A DNA stretch of 64,000 nucleotides from contig NZ_QXML01000008.1 of assembly GCF_003583985.1 (NCBI RefSeq), forward strand, positions 124,001 through 188,000. Reading direction: 5' to 3'. The notes beneath the pieces were generated by a model, which worked only from the letters and a program-made list of their open reading frames with translations, searched no databases and was not told the DNA's origin. The DNA is from Algoriphagus lacus (GTDB lineage Bacteria > Bacteroidota > Bacteroidia > Cytophagales > Cyclobacteriaceae). Position 1 is the stretch's first letter. Each line of letters starts with the position of its first letter. Position numbers and translations under genes: made by a program. Shown piece after piece: positions 18,323-27,630 of the stretch.

Positions 18323-19006
18323 TTAGCTTAGCTTGAATCGAATTGGAAGTCTCATACGAGTACGAACTGGACGGCCTCTTTGCTTTCCTGGTTCCCACTT
18401 AGGAGCGTTTTGAACAACTTTTACCGCTTCTTCATCGCAACCTCCTCCGATCCCTCTCAGTACTTCTACGTCCTGAATAGTTCCGTCGGTGTTGATTACG
18501 AATACCACGATTACTGTCCCTTCAATACCCATCCTTCTTGCTTGAGTTGGATATTTTAGGTTTTTGGAAAGATATTCATTCCAACCTGACATACCACCCG
18601 GAGGATTGGGCTGAGTTTCTACCACGTCAAAGATTTCATCAGCTTTTTCTTCAACTGGAGCCGCTTCAGTAATTACCACTTCTTTAATTACAGTGGTTTC
18701 CTTAACGTCTACGTCGAAGTTAACGTCAATTTTTTCTTCGATTTCAACCTCGTCTGGAATCTCCTGAATAACAGGTTGTTCCATTGGTGGAGGTGGTGGC
18801 GGTGGTGGTGGCTGTTCGGTGATAGGCACATCCAGCAACTCCTCGAAATTGTCATTTACCGGACCTACATCTTTAAGAGTAGAGTCATCGTATGACTTGT
18901 ATTCGAAAGCAGCAAGAGTAAGGCCTACAGCTACTGCCAAACCGATGTTGGTAAACAAACCAACAGTCTTGTTTAGATCAGCGCTTGGAGACTTTTTTGC
19001 TTCCAT
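18323..19006 (-). CDS. TonB-family energy transducer (copy 1)
   Basis: A 227-residue TonB-family protein. It has one N-terminal transmembrane helix (FTNIGLAVAVGLTLAAFEY), a linker with a nine-proline tract (PPPPPPPPP, near residue 67) and acidic repeats such as EVEIEEKIDVNFDVDVKE. The C-terminal TonB_C domain includes LKYPTQARRMGIEGTVIVVF, INTDGTIQDVEVLRG and GRPVRTRMRLPIRFKLS. Organisation and length match the Bacteroidetes energy-transducer TonB type. It follows the vanZ-like gene by about 70 bp and ends at its own terminator. The two copies probably arose by tandem duplication. Confidence 0.93.
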   Translation of the reverse strand: MEAKKSPSADLNKTVGLFTNIGLAVAVGLTLAAFEYKSYDDSTLKDVGPVNDNFEELLDVPITEQPPPPPPPPPMEQPVIQEIPDEVEIEEKIDVNFDVDVKETTVIKEVVITEAAPVEEKADEIFDVVETQPNPPGGMSGWNEYLSKNLKYPTQARRMGIEGTVIVVFVINTDGTIQDVEVLRGIGGGCDEEAVKVVQNAPKWEPGKQRGRPVRTRMRLPIRFKLS

Positions 19007-19073
19007 GGTGAAATTGGTTTATACAGGTTAATCTTTTCAAATTTTGAATAACAAGTGTAAGAATTATTGAAGA

Positions 19074-19445
19074 CTATTCCAAAATGAATTTAATGAATGG
19101 CCATTTTAAATATCCCAATAATCCCAAACTAGCTCCTAGTCCATTGACAATCATATCCATTAGTTCAAACGACCGATTCGGGATAAATTGTTGTAAGGAT
19201 TCCAGAATGATTCCTGCCAGTAATCCATACACAATGAAATTCTTCCAAATTCGGGGATTGCTTTTTATCGCCTCTTGTTTTTTGACTCCAACACCGGACC
19301 AAAGATAGCCTTGGATGAAAAAGCAAATAAGGTGAACGGCTTTATCCTGAAAGTCAAATAAATCCACTTCGGGCAATTTGGTGCCAGGAGTAAGCATTGC
19401 CACTGCTAGAACTAAAAGCCAACAAATGGACAAGAATGTCCTCAA
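19074..19445 (-). CDS. VanZ-like membrane protein
   Basis: A 123-residue protein with about four hydrophobic segments and the VanZ-like pattern: LAVAMLTPGTKLP at the N-terminus, DKAVHLICFFIQGYL, then ILESLQQFIPNRSFELMDMIVNGLGASLG. The acidic/aromatic NR-FE-D-N motif is the family signature. The proposed start is TTG 19445, 10 bp after the gcvH stop; no in-frame ATG fits better, so the start is uncertain. It is likely co-transcribed with gcvH. VanZ-like proteins are poorly characterised outside teicoplanin resistance, and no resistance role is implied. Confidence 0.8.
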   Translation of the reverse strand: MRTFLSICWLLVLAVAMLTPGTKLPEVDLFDFQDKAVHLICFFIQGYLWSGVGVKKQEAIKSNPRIWKNFIVYGLLAGIILESLQQFIPNRSFELMDMIVNGLGASLGLLGYLKWPFIKFILE

Positions 19446-19455
19446 CTCTTGTATA

Positions 19456-19833
19456 TTAAGCGCCTACCAGTTCACTGTATTCAGCAGCATCCAATAGGTC
19501 CGCGGGTAATTCTCCGGAGATCTTTACCTTAACCATCCAACCGGCTTCGTAAGGAGATTCGTTGACCAGCTCGGGTGCGGATTCCAGTTCTTCGTTGAAT
19601 TCCAAAATTTCCCCAGTCACTGGCATAAACAAATCTGAAACCGTTTTTACCGCTTCAACAGTGCCAAATACCTCGCCTGCTTCAATCGTTTCTCCAACTG
19701 TCTCAACTTCTACATAAACGATATCTCCAAGTTCTTTCTGGGCAAATTCAGTAATGCCGATGGTCGCTACGTCGCCGTCGATTCTGACCCATTCGTGGTC
19801 TTTGGTGTACTTAAGTTCTTGTGGGAAATTCAT
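19456..19833 (-). CDS. gcvH: Glycine cleavage system H protein
   Basis: A 125-residue lipoyl carrier that shuttles the aminomethyl group between the P, T and L proteins of glycine cleavage. The lipoylation site is Lys63 in [19 protein letters not shown], and the N-terminus [22 protein letters not shown] is canonical. The GcvP/GcvT/GcvL genes are not in the window. It lies between sprA and the vanZ-like gene. No glycine riboswitch is recognisable in the 54 bp upstream. Confidence 0.96.
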   Translation of the reverse strand: MNFPQELKYTKDHEWVRIDGDVATIGITEFAQKELGDIVYVEVETVGETIEAGEVFGTVEAVKTVSDLFMPVTGEILEFNEELESAPELVNESPYEAGWMVKVKISGELPADLLDAAEYSELVGA

Positions 19834-19855
19834 GATTAGTTTTTTTTGAATGCGC

Positions 19856-19863
19856 CAAAATTA
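19856..19863 (-). promoter_or_regulatory. Candidate -7 element for gcvH
   Basis: On the minus strand the bases read TAATTTTG, matching TAnnTTTG, 23 bp before the gcvH ATG. No TTG is present at the -33 position, so this is only partly supported. Confidence 0.3.
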
Positions 19864-19887
19864 AGAGTAATCGGGTGAGATTGAAAT

Positions 19888-22800
19888 CTATTGAGATAAA
19901 TTAAATCGCAACTGTCCACCAAAGGCTGTAGAGGTTCTTCTGTATGCAGTGGTCACCCGTGGATCATTGATCGTCCGCTCAAAATAGAAGGTAAGATTCA
20001 AATTTTGATTGACTACATATCCAATGGTAGGTCTGATTTGAATGTTCATGTTTCCATTGGTCACGGTACTTCCTTCTTCGATTTTTCGCTGAACTTGTCT
20101 AGTATCTACTACCTTGGTGTCAAGTCGCATCACAAGGTCATTTTTGAGAACTTTTTGACCTCCTTGTATTTTGAAAGGCACTTTTACTCCTGCTTTGGTA
20201 TAAGCTAGGGTTAGTCCAAAGTCACTGCTTTTCTGTTCGGTGACCTGAGAATTGGAGAAATTCAGGCCAAGATTTCGTTCACGGTTATAATTGACAGCCA
20301 CATTCAATCTGTCTTTAGTCAGCAAGTCAATACCAATGAAAGGTGCAAATCGTTCTGTAAGCACAACTTGGTTAAGAACATAAATCGGGATAAACTGTCC
20401 GTCATCATTGGTGATATCCGGTCTTTGAACCTCCTGAAGGGTATTGAAAAGTTCCAATCCTTGCTGGTATTGAAGAGAGTTTGAAAAATTGCTCACATCA
20501 TAAGTCGATGCATAGGCATGGGTGATATTGATGCTGCTGAATTTATCACTGAGCCCTTTTAATCTTGAAAGCCCTCGGTAGTCCAATCTCCAGTTTGGAA
20601 GCGGAGTTTTTGGAAAAGGATTTAGCTTAACTTCATTCGGGTCTTTCCCCAAATAGGCAGCTAGGAAGGACGGAATCATTACATCCTGACCATTTATTCC
20701 ATATTCTCCACTTCCTGATGCTTCTCCATCCAATCTTGCTTTGATGATCGATCGGTAATTTTCAAAATCCGTGAAAAGAGGTGAATTGTTTTGGGAATCA
20801 TCCTTGTCAAATGTCGTTCCGATCATTATGGTAGTAATGGAGTAAGAACCCAGTCGATTTGGACTGATTGATTGATAATTACCGGGATTGTCCAGAGAAT
20901 TTCGGAAGATTTCCTGATAGTCGCCGATCTCTCGTTTTCTTGCTTCCAACGTCACTCTGAAATCCGGAAAAGGTTCGGCAAGTCCTGTCAATCTCAAATT
21001 CATTGCCCTGTTTTGCTTGAAGGTTTGGGTCAATTCTGAACTTGGTGCGATTTGTCCATTTTCGGCCAAATCGAAACGGATGTTTGGATTTTGGGCACCA
21101 AAGACAAAAGCCCAACTCGGATTTTCCCAAGCCCGATCCATCCCTAAAAGCCCTGTATTTGGCATATATCCGGGCAGGAAAGTCCCCTCAATCACCCCAT
21201 AGTTGAAGGTTATTTCCTTCACCATCATGAGAAATTTCACCAGCTTGTTGCTGAATGGGGTACCTATAGTATCCTCTGCAGCCAGCGTATTTCTTCCAGG
21301 GACTCCGGGTCGCTTGGGGGCATTGAGCGCAGCCAGTTTTTTGTTCTTGTTGTAAAGTTTTACCAAGTCAAATTTGCCAGTCAGACTTTGATCTCTTGTG
21401 TTTTGGATCATATTACCCAAAGTGTCTTTCTGACCGATTGCTCCAGTCTGCCAGGTATAGGAGGCCACATACCGATAATCTGTCTGAATCCAATCCGTTA
21501 TTGGTAGTTTGTTTAATGGAATGGAATAATTGACAGTACCGACATGGTTGTAGTTGGTAGTTCGGCCAAATCTCCAGGCATTGTATTTAACAGAATCCCG
21601 CTTGGCTTCAGTGTCCAAATCCCCTTCGGGTTCATCCACCACAGAACTTGCTCTGGATGCAAAATCAACTCTCAGGCTATTGGAAAGGTCCCAGTTGATG
21701 TTGAATGAGCGGTTCATGAAGAATGATTTTTGGAAAAGTGGATCCACTCCTTCAGTACTCAATTGGTCATTTCGGTATTGGGATCTTAGGAATCGTCTGT
21801 CCACATCCAGCCTTGCCAAAATCAAGGTAGGAGATAAATTAAGGTTGAAATCTTTGATCAACTTCAAATAGGGTGAAGTCATTCCTTCACTGTTTTGGAA
21901 GGGTGCTATTCGCCATTCTTTTGGCTGATAGCTATAAGTAATATTACCTCTGTTGGTTTTGAAATTGTAGCCCTGAATCTGTGCGTTTGTTTGGGTTACC
22001 GAACCGACAGCATAGGAAAACGCCAAATTGGAGAAATCATAGAATCTACTTGGTGAATCCGGGTTTCGTTTGAGTTTTCGAACGTTATTGAAGCTCAGAT
22101 TTCGCCTGCTCAGCTGATCTTGGGCAATATCCCTGTATTCATTCCGCTGGGTATTGGTTTCAAATTTACCCAAGGCTACCTCAAAGGGAACATCCGGGTT
22201 GAGAGGGTCATATTCTGGCTGAGTAGTGGCATTTTCCACCGAGAAATACATCGGGATGCTCAAACCGAGACTTTCGGGGAGCAGCTTGTTTACTTCCACA
22301 TTGGTGGAAATATCATATTGAGTGGTAGCCTGTCTTGCCCTTTGGGAAAGTTTGGTTTCCAAACCACCGAAGCCAATGGAATTGTGTCTTACGGAAGCTG
22401 ATACCACAGCAACATCCGCGATTTTTGCATTCAGGAAGGCATTTGCCGCCCAACCGTTGTTTTTGGTGAATCCAGTCACCCGAAGTTCATTTGCCCAGAG
22501 GCATACCGACTTGGAAGAGTTGATTCCTGTTCCAGGATTGCGCACACCGATCATCATGCCTTGTACCATGCTGAGTTCCGGACGTCCGACCACAGTGACT
22601 TTGTATTGGCGAATGGCTTTTGAATAAGGAAGAGTCAATGGAGATTGACTGTTGTCACGGTCCACTTTTACTCCAACGATTTCCTGAATGGCTATATCCA
22701 GCTCGTTTTCCAATGGCCAAACGGCTCTTGGGTCATTGGTGCCAAGTGGAGAAATGTAAAGTGGAACCTCGATCTCGTAGTAGTTGTCTGTGTAATCCGT

Positions 22801-25800
22801 ACCCAAGCGAAGGAAAGCACTGATTTCACCGTTTTGTGCATCCTCACTGTTTGCATGGAAAAACATTTTGATGCGTTCGTATTGAACCAAATCAATGGTT
22901 AGGTTTTTAAAGACTGCACGGGCATCTTTTGGAGCCAAATCTTCTACGCATACTCGTAGGGATTGCTCGTTTAGTCTTCGCTCGACAGTGGAAGTATTGT
23001 CTCTGTCCCGATTGATTCCTGGAGGTAAAACATATGGACTTTGCTTGTCGCTTCCTTGGGAGTTTTGCTCAATATTGACAACGTCTACCACGACATTGGA
23101 AACATCCGGTTCCGGAACTTCGAAAAATCCCTTTTCAAAAAGTGATTCCTGGAAAACACGCCACTGGCTACCCACCATTCGGAATTCCGCCATTCGCAGC
23201 ACAACCGGTTGCTCAAAATCAGTCAGGTAGGTTCTCATCCAACGGATCGATTTGAATCCGGTGATATTGCCCTGCACCCGATCAGGCTGACGAACAGGAA
23301 TTCGGAAGAGATACCAATTGACTTCCTCCCCATTCTCCACGTGGGTGACTTGGTCTACAATGTAATTTTCCCCCACATTCAATTGGCCTGGTCTGAGATC
23401 TATCTCGTATTCGTAGTAATTCTCCAGCTCATTAATGGTGTTGTCGGTATTGAGGTCTTCATTGTCCGGAATGTTATTTCCGGAAGGAGTGTAAGGCAAA
23501 TTTGGGTCAGCAGATACAGGCGTATTGCCTTCCATTCCGTTGAATTTCTTGTAGCGTTCGAGGATTTTTACATCGGCTTCATCAAATCGATCGTCGAGGT
23601 AATATTGGAAAGCATCTGCAGAAACGTCCTGCTCAATGGCGTTCCGGACATCCTGAGACACATTGAGCCGATCAAGGAATCGACTTTGGAAAAAGCCTTT
23701 TTCGTTATCATTTTTCAAGCCGTCCAAACCCACGTCCTGATTTACTCGGGAAGATTCCGAATTGTCAAAAGCAGGGATCAAAAACTGCTCTCTGGTAATG
23801 CGTCCCCATTCATTTTGTCCAGTTTCAGTAGGATCTCCATCCGGAGGAAGTCCATTTTCAAAAGCGTGACTTCCGTCTTTCATCACGTCTTCGGAGACGT
23901 CACCCAAATTGAGGAAGAGCTTTCCACCCGTCGTATTGTTTTGGTTGAAAACACCATCCAAAACCCGCCCATTTTCACCTGGCAAAAACGGATCCATCAA
24001 CCAGAATTCGATGTATTCAATGTTTGTTCGATCAAAATCTACCTCGGTAGTGATCGCACGGGTAACCCCACCATAGTTTAATTTTGGATTAGGCAAAAGT
24101 CCCTGCTGGGTCAAATTCGGGTTGTAGTTAAACATCCCTCTCTCGCTTGGGAAAAATGCCATTTCAAAAAGTGGTTGAGGTACAATAATTACTTCACGAT
24201 CCTGGTTTTTGAATATTTCCTGAGGAATGACTCTCCTCACATAATGGTTTTGTTTATCCTCCCGGGTTAAATTGGATGGTACTCCCGGCCCGCTTTCACG
24301 GTAAAAAATGTTGTCGATGTTGTACCAAGCTAAACGGGCCCTTCGGTACGTGTTTCCAAGGTTGTCTTCCGTTAGTCCGCTGAGGTCAAATCGGTTGTCA
24401 CGGGTTTGAGGGGTTGAAGCCAATTTCCAGTTTTGATTAGCAGCTGCTCCGAGGTAAAACGGAGTTACAGCTGCCTCAAAGTCATCGATGTAGGAAGCCG
24501 GATCACCATCGACCCGGTTAGACGTCCCGGGAATCAAATGGGCAAATTCCGCATTGAACTGGACCAGCGATTTTTCTTTAGTATCCGTGAACGGAAGCGC
24601 ATCAGCCAACTTGGTCAGCCAGCGTGATTCGTCGTTGAAATTGACGTCCAAGCCCCAAAGGCTATTCTGTAGGGTTTCATTTCCAGTTGCAATTCGAGTG
24701 ACATTGGGACGCTCATTGAGATACATAAACGTTCCACCCAGATTGAGTTTTTTACTGGCCAGATAGTCCAATCTTGTGCCTAAAAGGCTTCGGGTTTGAA
24801 ACGACACCAGGTCAGCTTTTTCAAAACTGACATTGATCTGTTTTCCGGATTGCAGGATCGCATCGTTGATGATCACGAGTCGTCCCACGTTATAGTCCAC
24901 GGTGTAGTCGACGCCTTCTGTCAGTGGGATATTTCCGGCTTGGACGATGACTGAGCCAGGAGCAATGTTCAATCCGGGAAGTTGGATTTCACTGGCGGAT
25001 CCAGCGGTTAGCCTTCCTTTGATAAAATACTTATTCAGTCGGGTCACCAACTCGGCATCCGCCTGGGTAGTTCGGTAAAGGGTGTCGTAGACATATTTGT
25101 CCTTGAGGACAATTTCTTCTGGCAGGAAGTTTTTCTCGAGGTTTGAACCGAAAGGCTCCAATACTGGGAAGATTAACAAGCCCCGGTCTGAAATCATCGT
25201 AAGTCCTTCAACAAAGTCGAAATTTCCGTCAGGAGCTGGGTCGTTTTGCGGGTTTAGATTATCCAAACCAGTCAATCGGATCAGCGGTTTATCCCGGACA
25301 TTTACTCCCTCCAAAAGGGATGGGTTGTCCAGGCCGGTACGGTCATCCCGATAAATCACCTGTAGCTGGAACCCTTCACGCATGATTTGGCTGGCATTAA
25401 GGCTGTACACGTTTTTCATCATCAGATCCCATGTCGGAATTCTGGGATTGATTCGGGCAGGTCTTAAGAGTTTAAGGAAAATCAGCTCGTCTTCAGCTCT
25501 GGTTTGGTAATCTTCGGTAAGCTCACCGACTTTGTAAACTTGCCCGTTGTAAGTGTATTCAAACGAAACTGCTAAAACCTCATCGTTTTGAAGTCTTCGA
25601 AAAAGGGACAAATAGCCCAATTGTGGATTGAAAAAATATTCAGTGGGTTCCAGTTTTCTGGCACCGTTGATCTGCTCAAAATCCTGACCTTTTCGAAGTC
25701 CCAAAGCCGACTCCATTGCCCTTGATCCCGTATCAAAAGGTCTAAATGAAGGGTTAGTGGAAATATTGGAATAAAGCAGGTTGGCGCTGTTTCCAGCTGG

Positions 25801-27021
25801 TGCGCCCGGATTTCCAGAGCCAATTGCTGGGTTGCTTGGGTTGTAAATCACCCTGCCTTCTCCCAAATCTATGAAAGCCGCAAAGTTTCGAAGCGTTTCC
25901 GTATTGGTTGCCCGGTTCATGATGTACACTTCCATCCGGGTCACATTTACTCCGGAAAGAACCTGAGGCAGACCCCTTAGCCAACGTTCGTAATTATCCC
26001 TGAAGAAATGAGCAATAAAAAAGTGGCGATTTTCATCATATCTGGAGGCAGGAAGATCAAAGGCTCTTCCTTGACCGTTGGCATCGATCACGAGGTTGTC
26101 TCTTCGTCCCCGTTGGGTGGAAGCAACCGCGGTAACATTTAATTTCCCAAAGCGCATTTGGGTCTTGACTCCAAACAGATTCTGAGCACCCTGTATCAAT
26201 CGGTTTTGAATTGGCATACTCACGTTACCGATTTCCACCGATTGAAGAATGTCTTCTTCAAAGCCGTCGTACTCAACCTTCAGTTGATTTTGAAAATCAA
26301 AGGAGTTGTTTGAGTCGAAATTGGCGGCGATCTTCATTTTTTGCCCCAAGGAGCCATTGACAGCCATTTGGATTTGCTGCTGGAAATTGAATCCGCCATT
26401 TTGCTGCTGTCGGATTGGTAAAGTGGGGTTGTCCACTCTTCGGAAAATAGCTCCAAAGTCAAGATTGACGTATCCGGTAGGGACAATATTGATCTCACTT
26501 CCTCCAAAAATCCGATCGAAAGAAGGGCTCACCGTAAGTGGAGGGATCAGACTTCTCCCTTCGACTGCACTCTCTCCGTCCATTCCACGGGCCCTTGATC
26601 TCCAGTAATCCTGTCTGACCCGATACTCCTGGAGCTGCGAAAACTGGTCAAAATCATACTCTTGCTCATTCCCCAACCTTGCACTGTCTATCTGGTCAAT
26701 GATATTGTACCGAAGAGTTGAATCCACCAACACCTTGACGCTTTGGTCAACTGGAGGAGTGGGAATAAATGGCGATTTGGGACGAAGGAAAGGGTTTCGG
26801 TAGGGATATAGTGGATTCGTCCTCATGTTTTGCCAAAGCAGAAAGGAGGGCGATAGTCTACGAATATTCAGGGAATCGATCCGGGATTGGATACTGTCTT
26901 TTACACCTTGCTGGGCTATTCCCGGTGAAACTGCCAGTAGCATACCCAACAGGATTAAGAAAACAGGCCCGCGACTTCTAATTTTCCCCCTGCAAAAAGT
27001 CAGTAACTCCTGAAAGTTCAA
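19888..27021 (-). CDS. sprA: T9SS outer-membrane translocon SprA (Sov)
   Basis: A 2377-residue protein of the SprA/Sov family, the very large outer-membrane channel through which T9SS cargo leaves the periplasm. It is also required for gliding in gliding relatives. A signal peptide lies near residues 17-37 (VFLILLGMLLAVSPGIAQQ). The rest is beta-rich, with recognisable stretches such as VSPSFDRIFGGSEINIVPTG, FNAEFAHLIPGTSNRVDGD, SYIDDFEAA and a C-terminus RRTSTAFGGQLRFNLSQ. Length agrees with known members (about 2400 residues). It starts 12 bp after ruvA and is followed by gcvH, an arrangement seen in other Bacteroidota. No frame break is seen across 7.1 kb. Confidence 0.96.
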   Translation of the reverse strand: MNFQELLTFCRGKIRSRGPVFLILLGMLLAVSPGIAQQGVKDSIQSRIDSLNIRRLSPSFLLWQNMRTNPLYPYRNPFLRPKSPFIPTPPVDQSVKVLVDSTLRYNIIDQIDSARLGNEQEYDFDQFSQLQEYRVRQDYWRSRARGMDGESAVEGRSLIPPLTVSPSFDRIFGGSEINIVPTGYVNLDFGAIFRRVDNPTLPIRQQQNGGFNFQQQIQMAVNGSLGQKMKIAANFDSNNSFDFQNQLKVEYDGFEEDILQSVEIGNVSMPIQNRLIQGAQNLFGVKTQMRFGKLNVTAVASTQRGRRDNLVIDANGQGRAFDLPASRYDENRHFFIAHFFRDNYERWLRGLPQVLSGVNVTRMEVYIMNRATNTETLRNFAAFIDLGEGRVIYNPSNPAIGSGNPGAPAGNSANLLYSNISTNPSFRPFDTGSRAMESALGLRKGQDFEQINGARKLEPTEYFFNPQLGYLSLFRRLQNDEVLAVSFEYTYNGQVYKVGELTEDYQTRAEDELIFLKLLRPARINPRIPTWDLMMKNVYSLNASQIMREGFQLQVIYRDDRTGLDNPSLLEGVNVRDKPLIRLTGLDNLNPQNDPAPDGNFDFVEGLTMISDRGLLIFPVLEPFGSNLEKNFLPEEIVLKDKYVYDTLYRTTQADAELVTRLNKYFIKGRLTAGSASEIQLPGLNIAPGSVIVQAGNIPLTEGVDYTVDYNVGRLVIINDAILQSGKQINVSFEKADLVSFQTRSLLGTRLDYLASKKLNLGGTFMYLNERPNVTRIATGNETLQNSLWGLDVNFNDESRWLTKLADALPFTDTKEKSLVQFNAEFAHLIPGTSNRVDGDPASYIDDFEAAVTPFYLGAAANQNWKLASTPQTRDNRFDLSGLTEDNLGNTYRRARLAWYNIDNIFYRESGPGVPSNLTREDKQNHYVRRVIPQEIFKNQDREVIIVPQPLFEMAFFPSERGMFNYNPNLTQQGLLPNPKLNYGGVTRAITTEVDFDRTNIEYIEFWLMDPFLPGENGRVLDGVFNQNNTTGGKLFLNLGDVSEDVMKDGSHAFENGLPPDGDPTETGQNEWGRITREQFLIPAFDNSESSRVNQDVGLDGLKNDNEKGFFQSRFLDRLNVSQDVRNAIEQDVSADAFQYYLDDRFDEADVKILERYKKFNGMEGNTPVSADPNLPYTPSGNNIPDNEDLNTDNTINELENYYEYEIDLRPGQLNVGENYIVDQVTHVENGEEVNWYLFRIPVRQPDRVQGNITGFKSIRWMRTYLTDFEQPVVLRMAEFRMVGSQWRVFQESLFEKGFFEVPEPDVSNVVVDVVNIEQNSQGSDKQSPYVLPPGINRDRDNTSTVERRLNEQSLRVCVEDLAPKDARAVFKNLTIDLVQYERIKMFFHANSEDAQNGEISAFLRLGTDYTDNYYEIEVPLYISPLGTNDPRAVWPLENELDIAIQEIVGVKVDRDNSQSPLTLPYSKAIRQYKVTVVGRPELSMVQGMMIGVRNPGTGINSSKSVCLWANELRVTGFTKNNGWAANAFLNAKIADVAVVSASVRHNSIGFGGLETKLSQRARQATTQYDISTNVEVNKLLPESLGLSIPMYFSVENATTQPEYDPLNPDVPFEVALGKFETNTQRNEYRDIAQDQLSRRNLSFNNVRKLKRNPDSPSRFYDFSNLAFSYAVGSVTQTNAQIQGYNFKTNRGNITYSYQPKEWRIAPFQNSEGMTSPYLKLIKDFNLNLSPTLILARLDVDRRFLRSQYRNDQLSTEGVDPLFQKSFFMNRSFNINWDLSNSLRVDFASRASSVVDEPEGDLDTEAKRDSVKYNAWRFGRTTNYNHVGTVNYSIPLNKLPITDWIQTDYRYVASYTWQTGAIGQKDTLGNMIQNTRDQSLTGKFDLVKLYNKNKKLAALNAPKRPGVPGRNTLAAEDTIGTPFSNKLVKFLMMVKEITFNYGVIEGTFLPGYMPNTGLLGMDRAWENPSWAFVFGAQNPNIRFDLAENGQIAPSSELTQTFKQNRAMNLRLTGLAEPFPDFRVTLEARKREIGDYQEIFRNSLDNPGNYQSISPNRLGSYSITTIMIGTTFDKDDSQNNSPLFTDFENYRSIIKARLDGEASGSGEYGINGQDVMIPSFLAAYLGKDPNEVKLNPFPKTPLPNWRLDYRGLSRLKGLSDKFSSINITHAYASTYDVSNFSNSLQYQQGLELFNTLQEVQRPDITNDDGQFIPIYVLNQVVLTERFAPFIGIDLLTKDRLNVAVNYNRERNLGLNFSNSQVTEQKSSDFGLTLAYTKAGVKVPFKIQGGQKVLKNDLVMRLDTKVVDTRQVQRKIEEGSTVTNGNMNIQIRPTIGYVVNQNLNLTFYFERTINDPRVTTAYRRTSTAFGGQLRFNLSQ

Positions 27022-27033
27022 TCCAGCTTAGAA

Positions 27034-27630
27034 TTAAGGTGTCTTTAAAGATGCTTTAATTAAATCTTCTAAGGAAATTTCCCCGCTGGTTTTTTTGAGT
27101 ACTTGAGTGATATTTTTCTCTGCAACAGCTTTTTGAAATCCCAAAGTAACTAAGGCTTGTAACGCCTCCTCGCGGATTTTATTGCTGGTTTTCAGGAATC
27201 CAAGAGGTGTGCTTAGCTCAGAACTTCCTGATTTCCCCACCTTGTCTTTCAATTCTAAAATGATTCGCTGGGCAGTCTTTGTTCCAATTCCTTTTACCGC
27301 TTGGATAGTCCCAACGTCACCTGAAAGAATGGCGTTTTCGATTTCTTCTGTGCTTAAAGAAGAAAGTATCATCAGTCCGGTATTTGGCCCGACTCCGTTT
27401 ATGGAAATCAGAAGAAGAAAAAGACGTTTTTCGGATTCTTCTTTAAATCCATAGAGGGTATGACCGTCTTCTTTGATGTGTAAAAACGTGAGGAGCCGGA
27501 TTTGCTCCTCATCTTTTATTTTGCTGTAAGTCTGAAGTGAAATTTTGACTTGGTAGCCAATACCACCCACATCAATGATTACATAGGTTGGGTCTTTGAA
27601 GACAAGTTTTCCACTCAGATAAGCGATCAT
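27034..27630 (-). CDS. ruvA: Holliday junction branch migration protein RuvA
   Basis: A 198-residue RuvA, which binds four-way junctions as a tetramer and loads RuvB. Domain I begins [28 protein letters not shown]. The two helix-hairpin-helix elements are near LLISINGVGPNTGLMILSSL and TIQAVKGIGTKTAQRIILEL. The C-terminal RuvB-contacting domain (REEALQALVTLGFQKAVAEK) is intact. ruvB is not adjacent. The start overlaps the malic-enzyme stop by 4 bp and sprA follows after 12 bp, so these three genes are probably one transcript. Confidence 0.96.
   Translation of the reverse strand: MIAYLSGKLVFKDPTYVIIDVGGIGYQVKISLQTYSKIKDEEQIRLLTFLHIKEDGHTLYGFKEESEKRLFLLLISINGVGPNTGLMILSSLSTEEIENAILSGDVGTIQAVKGIGTKTAQRIILELKDKVGKSGSSELSTPLGFLKTSNKIREEALQALVTLGFQKAVAEKNITQVLKKTSGEISLEDLIKASLKTP

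Noticed and set aside
18777-18815. Proline-coding GGT/GGC tract as a repeat element
   Set aside because: It is simply the poly-proline linker of TonB copy 1.
19834-19887. Glycine riboswitch before gcvH
   Set aside because: The 54-bp gap is too short and shows no tandem glycine aptamer features.
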